Part shown: positions 33,217-37,792 of the stretch, piece after piece
Position numbering within the stretch: the stretch's first letter is position 1
Layout of the letters: every line of letters begins with the position of its first letter
Source: Candidatus Faecivivens stercorigallinarum
GTDB lineage: Bacteria; Bacillota; Clostridia; Oscillospirales; Ruminococcaceae
Reading direction: 5' to 3'
NCBI GenBank assembly: GCA_018715465.1
Contig: DVLN01000151.1
Span: 1-37,792 of the forward strand
DNA length: 37,792 bases
Made by a program: the position numbers and the translations under genes
The notes under the pieces: generated by a model
What the model was told of the DNA's origin: nothing
The model's input: the letters and a program-made list of their open reading frames with translations, nothing else
Databases searched by the model: none

Positions 33217-34077
33217 TCAGTCCAATGGGCCTACCACCCCATCCACCCTTTCACCGGCAACTGGACTAAACGCCTCCTCCCCCAATGCCAGCACACAGTC
33301 AAAGGCCGCTCCGTCCCGCTGCCGGACCAATACCGCCTCTATCCCGGCCAGCAGCCGTTCCCCCGCGGCTGTACGGCAGGGCACCATCCGCAGTTTCCCC
33401 CGCCAGCGTCCCGGCTTGGCAGCTGCGGAAAGGCTGGTACAGCAGTTGACCAGATCATCCGGCCAAACACCGGATACTGCCTGCAATCCGACCACCGCAA
33501 CCGGCCTGCCAAAACAGGTCAGGCGGTTTCCTGTATCAATCAGCAGTCGGACAGCAGCTTCCCGTCCGCAGCAGCGGACGATAAACCGCTCGGTCAGCTG
33601 CTCAGGCATCCGTTTTTCAAACAGCCAGGAAAACCCCTTGGCGGCCGCACAGCCTGCGACAGCCGCCGCTGTCAGCCAAACTGCCGACAGATGGAAATAG
33701 ACGACACCGTTTCTGACCGCCATCCCCGGCGGGGCCAGCAATGCAGCAACCGCGATCATCCCACCTGCAAACAGGACACTGACCAGAAAAAAGGTCAGCG
33801 TCAGCCGTACAAAGCTCCGTCCCGGCTGTCGGCCAAAGGTGATCAGTACAATCCCTGCTGCAACTGCTAGCCGTACCACTGTCAGCACTGCCGGTGAAAG
33901 CCCGGGCAGCAGCATCACCAGTGCTGCTGCACCCCCCGCAAGGCTTCCGGCAGCAATACGCCCCCGTCCGGCGTGCCGATGGCCGAGCAGCGCGGTACAG
34001 CGGAGCATCGCCCAGGTCAGCATCAGATTCAGCGCAACCAGTACATCCAGATAGATGGTCTGCCCAGCCAAAGTCAT
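33217..34077 (-). CDS. spoIIGA: Sigma-E processing peptidase SpoIIGA
   Basis: SpoIIGA is the membrane aspartic protease that removes the pro-sequence of sigma-E in response to the forespore. The 286 residues begin with five or so hydrophobic segments (to about 150), with the family start YLDVLVALNLML. The cytosolic part carries the protease motif LLIDTGNRL with Asp181, close to Asp183 of the Bacillus protein. I start at the ATG at 34077; its SD is imperfect (GGCGG 9 nt upstream). It precedes sigE in the usual order. Much of it is Ala/Leu/Val-rich and diverged. Confidence 0.88.
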   Translation of the reverse strand: MTLAGQTIYLDVLVALNLMLTWAMLRCTALLGHRHAGRGRIAAGSLAGGAAALVMLLPGLSPAVLTVVRLAVAAGIVLITFGRQPGRSFVRLTLTFFLVSVLFAGGMIAVAALLAPPGMAVRNGVVYFHLSAVWLTAAAVAGCAAAKGFSWLFEKRMPEQLTERFIVRCCGREAAVRLLIDTGNRLTCFGRPVAVVGLQAVSGVWPDDLVNCCTSLSAAAKPGRWRGKLRMVPCRTAAGERLLAGIEAVLVRQRDGAAFDCVLALGEEAFSPVAGERVDGVVGPLD

Positions 34078-34106
34078 TCCCCCATTCCGCCTCCCGGACA
34101 CCCACC

Positions 34107-34140
34107 AGTATACGCCAACCGGACTGGAAAAATGGTCGAA
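34107..34140 (-). promoter_or_regulatory. Candidate Spo0A-dependent promoter of spoIIGA-sigE
   Basis: On the minus strand TATACT (34107-34112) has no sigma-A -35 at 17 nt. Instead TTCGACC (34134-34140), 6 of 7 bases of the Spo0A box TTCGACA, lies 21 nt upstream. In Bacillus the spoIIG promoter also has an overlong spacer with Spo0A boxes next to the -35 region. Confidence 0.45.
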
Positions 34141-34156
34141 GGAGCAGACCGGCAGC

Positions 34157-34188
34157 AAAAAAACTGCCTTCCGCAGAGGAAAGGCAGT
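34157..34188 (-). terminator. Terminator of the XRE/zinc-ribbon gene
   Basis: On the minus strand ACTGCCTT pairs with AAGGCAGT (8 bp), then seven Ts. It separates this gene from spoIIGA. Confidence 0.87.
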
Positions 34189-34197
34189 CAATCGTAA

Positions 34198-34635
34198 TTA
34201 TTTATTTTTCCAGCGCTTGAGGGTCGGCATAAAGGATTCAAGATAAGCACGGGCGGCCTGTTTGTCCCCCTGCATATGAGGCAGACAAAATTCGATCATC
34301 TCCTCCATCGTACAGTCTTCCAGGAATTTTCCGTTATCATAACACCATTTGCAATAGTCCTCATTCAAAGTGCCATCCGCCTCGCTGCCAAGGATATCAT
34401 CCTCTAGCGGCATTCCACAGCACTGGCAGATCAGCTTTCTGGGCGACCCGAGCAGGGTATTGACTGATACGCCGAACAGTCTGGACAGGGCAAGCAATGT
34501 ATCCGCACTAGGAGTCGTTTCACCTGTTTCCCAACGGGAAACAGCCTGACGGGTCACAAACATCCGCTCGGCAAGTTCTTGCTGGGTCATCTGCCGCTTA
34601 CTGCGCAGCGACACAAGTACTTCTGCAAATTTCAA
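34198..34635 (-). CDS. XRE regulator fused to a zinc-ribbon domain
   Basis: The 145 residues have an N-terminal helix-turn-helix (MTQQELAERMFVTRQAVSRWETGETTPS, about 16-43) and a C-terminal putative zinc ribbon: Cys70-x2-Cys73 (CQCCGMPL) and Cys95-x2-Cys98 (YCKWC), followed by a helical tail. This CGMP-type zinc ribbon is found alone or fused to regulators in Clostridia. It starts at TTG, 9 nt after AAAGGA. It is monocistronic with its own promoter and terminator. The target genes and signal are unknown. Confidence 0.86.
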   Translation of the reverse strand: MKFAEVLVSLRSKRQMTQQELAERMFVTRQAVSRWETGETTPSADTLLALSRLFGVSVNTLLGSPRKLICQCCGMPLEDDILGSEADGTLNEDYCKWCYDNGKFLEDCTMEEMIEFCLPHMQGDKQAARAYLESFMPTLKRWKNK

Positions 34636-34684
34636 CAGAGATCATCCTTTCTTATCTTCAAATCAAACGACTGTCTCTGTCCAT

Positions 34685-34713
34685 ATTATACCGTCAGCCA
34701 ACCAGTATGTAAA
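34685..34713 (-). promoter_or_regulatory. Promoter of the XRE/zinc-ribbon gene
   Basis: On the minus strand TTTACA (34708-34713), a 17-nt spacer and TATAAT (34685-34690). Confidence 0.82.
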
Positions 34714-34741
34714 GCAACCATCTGTTGCCTGCAAACAAAAC

Positions 34742-34780
34742 AAAAAACCGGACAGGTTTCCCCATCCGGTTATCTTGCAA
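34742..34780 (-). terminator. Terminator of the rplJ-rplL unit
   Basis: On the minus strand ACCGGA pairs with TCCGGT, with possible extension inward, followed by TTTTTT. It sits just after the rplL stop. Confidence 0.86.
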
Positions 34781-34793
34781 TTCAAAAGAAGAA

Positions 34794-35168
34794 TTATTTG
34801 AGCTCGACTTTCGCGCCAGCGTCTTCGAGTTTCTTCTTCATCTCTTCAGCAGCATCCTTAGCAACGCCAGTCTTGACAGGAGCGGGAGCGCCGTCAACGA
34901 TAGCCTTGGACTCTTTCAGGCCCAGACCAGTGATCTCTTTAACAGCTTTGATAACAGCGGTCTTAGCGTCGCCAACTTCAGCCAGGACAACGTCGAACTC
35001 GGTCTTCTCTTCAGCAGCAGGAGCAGCAGCGCCGCCAGCAACGACGACAGCACCAGCAGCAGCAGAAACGCCAAATTCTTCTTCGATGGTCTTAACCAGC
35101 TCGTTCAGTTCGAGGACGGTAAGAGCCTTGATTTCTTCGATCATAGCAGAGATTTTTTCAGAAGCCAT
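34794..35168 (-). CDS. rplL: 50S ribosomal protein L7/L12
   Basis: L7/L12 forms the flexible ribosomal stalk that recruits translation factors; dimers bind L10. The 124 residues have the N-terminal dimerisation helices (LTVLELNELVKTIEEEFGV), an Ala-rich hinge (about 36-55), and the globular C-terminal domain (KTEFDVVLAEVGDAKTAVIKAVKEITGLGLKESK, shown in part). Length is standard. SD GGAGG lies 10 nt before the ATG. It is the last gene of the ribosomal block. Confidence 0.98.
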   Translation of the reverse strand: MASEKISAMIEEIKALTVLELNELVKTIEEEFGVSAAAGAVVVAGGAAAPAAEEKTEFDVVLAEVGDAKTAVIKAVKEITGLGLKESKAIVDGAPAPVKTGVAKDAAEEMKKKLEDAGAKVELK

Positions 35169-35237
35169 GAGAATATACCTCCATGTAAGATAATTGTAGG
35201 GTCTGTATCACGACAGACAACGGATTCCTGAGAAAGA

Positions 35238-35756
35238 TCAGGCAGTAGCCTCTTCGGCAGACTCGTCCTTCTTGGCGATCTGGTCCAGGACAACCGCGAG
35301 ATTGCGGACGATGCCATTCAGGCCACCAGCCAGCTGAGACAGCAGGACTTCTCTGGAAGGGATAGATGCGATTGCATCAACGCCAGCTGCATCGAGGACA
35401 TCGTTCTCAATGAAACCGCCTTTGATATTGAAGCAATCCTTGTGGTCCTTTGCGTACTTCGCAATGATACGGGCAGCAGCGGTAGCGTCGGTCTCAGACA
35501 GAGCAACAGCGGTGGTACCGTCCAGATGCTTTGCCAGTTCCTCAAACTTGCCGCCGGTTACTGCGAAACGAACTGCGGAGTTCTTGTAAACAGAGTAATG
35601 AACGCCAGCTTCACGCATTTCTTTACGGAGCTTGGTGTCGTCCGCGACGTTGATACCTTTGTAATCAACCAGGACGCCAGCAACAGAACCGTCGATTTTA
35701 GCCTTCAGCTCTTCAACAACTTTCTGTTTTTCAAGTAAAACTTTGTTGCTAGGCAA
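35238..35756 (-). CDS. rplJ: 50S ribosomal protein L10
   Basis: L10 anchors L7/L12 to 23S rRNA and, as the L10(L12) complex, represses its own operon. The 172 residues show the family pattern: LLEKQKVVEELKAK, GVLVDYKGINVADDTKLR, and NSAVRFA, with an acidic C-terminal helix that binds L12. It starts at TTG with GGAGGTG upstream, and no better ATG is near. The leader RNA and attenuator upstream match the known L10 control. Confidence 0.97.
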   Translation of the reverse strand: MPSNKVLLEKQKVVEELKAKIDGSVAGVLVDYKGINVADDTKLRKEMREAGVHYSVYKNSAVRFAVTGGKFEELAKHLDGTTAVALSETDATAAARIIAKYAKDHKDCFNIKGGFIENDVLDAAGVDAIASIPSREVLLSQLAGGLNGIVRNLAVVLDQIAKKDESAEEATA

Positions 35757-35807
35757 ATCGATTCACCTCCATGAATTTGGTTTGTGATCCGAAAAGCTAT
35801 TCTTACG

Positions 35808-35935
35808 AAAAAACCTTCCCGCACTCGAAAGACACGGAAAGGCAGAAATATCACTATTTCGCTTATTCCTCGGCAAGCTGCGGCTCAGCCGCAATTATAC
35901 CGGTTACCCGGAACTTGCTGTCTTTGGATCACAGC
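35808..35935 (-). ncRNA. L10 ribosomal-protein leader with attenuator
   Basis: The transcript between the promoter and rplJ carries the conserved L10-leader features: CCAAAGACAGCAAG near its start, hairpins CCGG..CCGG and GCGGC..GCCGC, and CTTGCCGAGG closing the GCAAG stem. An intrinsic terminator follows (CCTTTCCG with CGGGAAGG, 35814-35842, then six Us at 35808-35813). In this family L10(L12) binding favours termination. An 8-bp pairing (35783-35790 with 35926-35933, TGTGATCC with GGATCACA) could close the whole leader. Confidence 0.87.
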
Positions 35936-35941
35936 TTGTAT

Positions 35942-35971
35942 ATTATACCACACGCAGGGTATTGTTGTCAA
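35942..35971 (-). promoter_or_regulatory. Promoter of rplJ-rplL
   Basis: On the minus strand TTGACA (35966-35971), an 18-nt spacer and TATAAT (35942-35947) preceded by TGG, an extended -10. It makes rplJL separately expressible from the nusG-rplK-rplA genes upstream. Confidence 0.88.
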
Positions 35972-35980
35972 TACCCTGCG
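35953..35980. repeat. 12-bp palindrome overlapping the rplJ promoter
   Basis: CGCAGGGTATTG and CAATACCCTGCG form a perfect 12-bp inverted repeat with a 4-nt loop. The loop carries part of the -35 box. On the minus strand it has no U-tract. As RNA from rplA read-through it would be a stable 3' stem; as DNA it could be an operator. Confidence 0.75.
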
Positions 35981-36000
35981 CGAAGTTTTTTTAAAAAAGA

Positions 36001-36693
36001 TTACACGCCGTATTTAGCGGTAGAGACCTTGACACCAGGGCCCATGGTGGAAGCAACGACGCAGCTCTTCAGGTAAGCACCCTTGGAAGCAGCGGGTTTT
36101 GCTTTGACAATCGCATCCATCAGGGTGTTGAAGTTCTCAGAGAGCTTCTCAACGCCGAAGGAAACCTTGCCGATCGGGCAGTGGATGATGTTGGTCTTGT
36201 CCAGACGGTACTCGATCTTACCAGCTTTTGCTTCGGTAACAGCACGAGCGACATCGGGGGTAACAGTACCAGCCTTGGGAGAAGGCATCAGGCCACGCGG
36301 ACCGAGGACTTTACCCAGACGGCCAACTACGCCCATCATGTCAGGGGTAGCGACGACAACGTCGAAATCCATCCAGCCTTCAGACTGGATCTTCTGGACA
36401 TATTCTTCACCTGCGTAATCAGCGCCGGCAGCCAGAGCTTCATCAACCTTGTTGCCTTTGCAGATAGCAAGAACCTTAACGTTCTTACCGGTACCGTTGG
36501 GCAGAACGACCGCGCCGCGGACCTGCTGGTCAGCGTGACGGGAGTCAACACCCAGGCGGATATGAACTTCGACGGTCTCGTCGAATTTAGCCTTGGCGAT
36601 ATTTACGACAGTAGCGAGTGCTTCAGCAGAATCAAACTGAGTAGCAGTGTCGTACGCCTTGACACTCTCGTTATATTTCTTTCCGTGTTTCAT
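36001..36693 (-). CDS. rplA: 50S ribosomal protein L1
   Basis: L1 forms the movable stalk at the ribosomal E site and often represses its own mRNA. The 230 residues show the family blocks KYNESVKAYD, FDETVEVHIRLGVDSRHADQQ and RGAVVLPNGTGK, and the PRGLMPSPKAGTVTPDVA segment. Length is standard. GGGAGG lies 10 nt before the ATG. A 28-nt hairpin element that resembles the 23S L1 site lies directly upstream. Its neighbour rplK is 59 nt upstream. Confidence 0.98.
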   Translation of the reverse strand: MKHGKKYNESVKAYDTATQFDSAEALATVVNIAKAKFDETVEVHIRLGVDSRHADQQVRGAVVLPNGTGKNVKVLAICKGNKVDEALAAGADYAGEEYVQKIQSEGWMDFDVVVATPDMMGVVGRLGKVLGPRGLMPSPKAGTVTPDVARAVTEAKAGKIEYRLDKTNIIHCPIGKVSFGVEKLSENFNTLMDAIVKAKPAASKGAYLKSCVVASTMGPGVKVSTAKYGV

Positions 36694-36714
36694 TTTCGTT
36701 AATCCTCCCTAATA

Positions 36715-36742
36715 GTGGTAGATAGCGGAATCTTCCTCCCAC
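36715..36742 (-). promoter_or_regulatory. Probable L1-binding hairpin before rplA
   Basis: On the minus strand GTGG, a GA internal strand, GGAA, a short loop, TTCC, GCTATCTA, then CCAC: two short stems with an asymmetric internal loop. It ends 6 nt before the SD. GTGGGAGG and TACCAC equal the two strands of helix 76 in the L1-binding part of 23S rRNA. A second copy precedes rplK. Confidence 0.68.
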
Positions 36743-36752
36743 GCAGCGGGGG

Positions 36753-37178
36753 TTAGTCCACAACCTCGATACCCATGGAACGGCAGGTGCCGGCGATCAT
36801 GGACATAGCAGCTTCCAGAGAAGCGGCGTTGAGGTCAACCATCTTCTGTTCTGCGATCTTCTGAACCTGTTCTTTTTTGATCTTAGCGACTTTGGTCTTG
36901 TTCGGAGTACCGGAAGCGGACTCGATACCGCAAGCCTTCTTGATCAGGACAGCTGCAGGAGGAGTCTTGGTAACGAAGGTAAAGGAACGGTCAGCGTAAA
37001 CGGTGATGATAACCGGGATGATCATACCGATATCATTTTTGGTACGCTCGTTGAACTCCTTGGTGAACGACATAATGTTGACACCATGCTGGCCGAGTGC
37101 CGGACCAACAGGGGGGGCAGGGGTTGCTTTGCCTGCCGGGATCTGAAGCTTAATATAGCCTGTAACTTTCTGAGCCAT
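36753..37178 (-). CDS. rplK: 50S ribosomal protein L11
   Basis: L11 is part of the GTPase-associated centre and is needed for stringent-response activation by RelA. The 141 residues are the standard length, with the N-terminal IKLQIPAGKATPAPPVGPALGQHGVNIM region and the C-terminal rRNA-binding domain. I start at the ATG at 37178, with GGAGG upstream. The longer frame to 37283 runs through a folded leader and is not coding. It lies between nusG and rplA in the usual order. Confidence 0.98.
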   Translation of the reverse strand: MAQKVTGYIKLQIPAGKATPAPPVGPALGQHGVNIMSFTKEFNERTKNDIGMIIPVIITVYADRSFTFVTKTPPAAVLIKKACGIESASGTPNKTKVAKIKKEQVQKIAEQKMVDLNAASLEAAMSMIAGTCRSMGIEVVD

Positions 37179-37198
37179 TGATAAGCACCTCCAAAATA

Positions 37199-37285
37199 AT
37201 GTGGTAACTGGCGGAACAGGGCGATTACCGATGCGCCGCATAGCGGCATTGTATACAGCGAAGACGCTGCTTGTTCCTCCCACAT
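37199..37285 (-). promoter_or_regulatory. Probable L1-binding element before rplK
   Basis: On the minus strand ATGTGG, GA, GGAACA, an inner region with small hairpins, TGTTCC, GCCAGTTA, CCACAT. The outer stem (6 bp), asymmetric internal loop and inner stem (6 bp) match the element before rplA in sequence and layout. Inner hairpins include CAGCG..CGCTG and GCCGC..GCGGC. It ends 6 nt before the rplK SD. Confidence 0.68.
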
Positions 37286-37315
37286 TCAGGCCGGGTGGAT
37301 CCCGTACCTGAAAGG

Positions 37316-37334
37316 CTGTCCCACCATGGGACAG
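37316..37334 (-). promoter_or_regulatory. Hairpin between nusG and rplK
   Basis: CTGTCCC pairs with GGGACAG around a 5-nt loop, 15 nt past the nusG stop. No U-tract follows on the minus strand, so it is more likely a processing or stability stem than a terminator. Confidence 0.45.
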
Positions 37335-37349
37335 ACGAATGTTTCTTGT

Positions 37350-37792
37350 TTACTCTTCTGCCAGCTCGACTTCGCCCAGCTGCAGATCAGCCAGCGTATC
37401 GCGCCCGAAGAAAGATACGGAAACCTGTACGATTCCCTTGTCGGTGTCGATTCCAACGACTTTGCCGACAAATCCTTCCAGAGGACCATGGGTAACCTTG
37501 ACACTGTTTCCGACCGCAAAGTTGACCTGAACGGATTTCAGTTCTACGCCAAGCGCTTCGACTTCCTTTTCGGTCAGTGGAATCGGTTCGGTTGTCGAAC
37601 CGACGAAACCGGTGACGCCGCGAATGTTGCGAACAAAATACCAGGATTCAGGGGTGATCAGCATCTTGACCAGAACGTAGCCGGGGAATACTTTTCTTTC
37701 CACCTCACGCTTTTTGCCGTCATCATTGTACTCTTCAACCGTTTCGGTGGGTATTCTTACCTCAAAAATCCGGTCGCCGAACCCCTGGTTCT
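37350..37792 (-). CDS. nusG: Transcription termination/antitermination factor NusG (5' end outside the window)
   Basis: NusG binds RNA polymerase and affects pausing, termination and coupling to ribosomes. About 146 residues are in the window, running in from the right edge; the first 30 or so are missing. The frame continues upstream of the first visible ATG (37703) as NQGFGDRIFEVRIPTETVEE, so that ATG is internal. The NGN domain ends near VERKVFPGYVLVKM, and the KOW domain shows VKVTHGPLEGFVGKVVGID. Its place before rplK is the usual Firmicute order. Confidence 0.96.
   Translation of the reverse strand, partial: NQGFGDRIFEVRIPTETVEEYNDDGKKREVERKVFPGYVLVKMLITPESWYFVRNIRGVTGFVGSTTEPIPLTEKEVEALGVELKSVQVNFAVGNSVKVTHGPLEGFVGKVVGIDTDKGIVQVSVSFFGRDTLADLQLGEVELAEE

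Noticed and set aside
35953..35993. Plus-strand terminator before rplJ (palindrome followed by a T-run)
   Set aside because: There is no plus-strand gene for it to terminate; the palindrome is better read together with the minus-strand promoter.
37179..37283. N-terminal extension of L11 in the open frame upstream
   Set aside because: L11 is normally 141 residues from the ATG at 37178, which has a strong SD; the upstream part is the folded leader.
1..37792. tRNA genes, CRISPR arrays, insertion sequences, phage or toxin-antitoxin modules
   Set aside because: No tRNA T-arm signatures, no repeat-spacer pattern, no transposase or integrase, and no toxin partner beside the small XRE genes were seen in reading both strands.

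Overview
The window looks like chromosomal DNA from a moderately GC-rich, spore-forming member of the Clostridia, most likely Oscillospirales/Ruminococcaceae-type. The evidence is the spoIIGA-sigE pair, a FabK-type enoyl-ACP reductase with a clustered acc/fab operon, Firmicute-style purine-rich Shine-Dalgarno (SD) sites, frequent GTG/TTG starts and consensus sigma-A promoters. The genus is an inference. I found no tRNA, rRNA, CRISPR array, insertion sequence or phage gene.

Layout. 295-2700 (+): a polar amino-acid ABC importer (lipoprotein, permease, ATPase). 2838-5845 (+): an M20 amidohydrolase, then a CorC/HlyC-type CBS membrane protein with a consensus promoter and a folded leader. 5927-12076 (-): mnmA, rnhA, an EcsC-like protein, pyrE, an SGNH hydrolase, a DUF3048 lipoprotein and a Gfo/Idh/MocA oxidoreductase. 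12292-13324 (+): a small XRE regulator and a membrane protein behind a palindromic operator. 13399-14205 (-): a metallo-beta-lactamase-fold hydrolase. 14425-23166 (-): a ten-gene malonyl-CoA and type II fatty-acid synthesis operon, fabH-fabK-fabG-fabF-accB-fabZ-accC-accD-accA-acpP. 23491-26704 (+): fabD, manA and a ROK-type regulator. 26798-29442 (-): a GH32 fructan/sucrose hydrolase and a second metallo-beta-lactamase-fold enzyme. 29804-32343 (+): a cytosolic BMP-domain protein and a metallophosphoesterase. 32423-34635 (-): sigE, spoIIGA and an XRE/zinc-ribbon regulator. 34794-37792 (-): rplL, rplJ, rplA, rplK and the 3' part of nusG.

How the parts work together. AccABCD makes malonyl-CoA, FabD moves malonate to AcpP, FabH starts chains, FabF extends them, and FabG, FabZ and FabK complete each cycle. 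FabD is encoded divergently from the rest, and the two promoters face each other and overlap. SpoIIGA is the membrane protease that activates pro-sigma-E. The ribosomal-protein block carries three RNA regulators: an L10 leader with attenuator before rplJ, and two related elements before rplK and rplA that resemble the L1-binding part of 23S rRNA.

Most of the window is housekeeping. The least ordinary items are the two rRNA-mimic elements, the opposed fabH/fabD promoters, the BMP-domain fusion with its phosphoesterase partner, the structured corC leader and the XRE operator.
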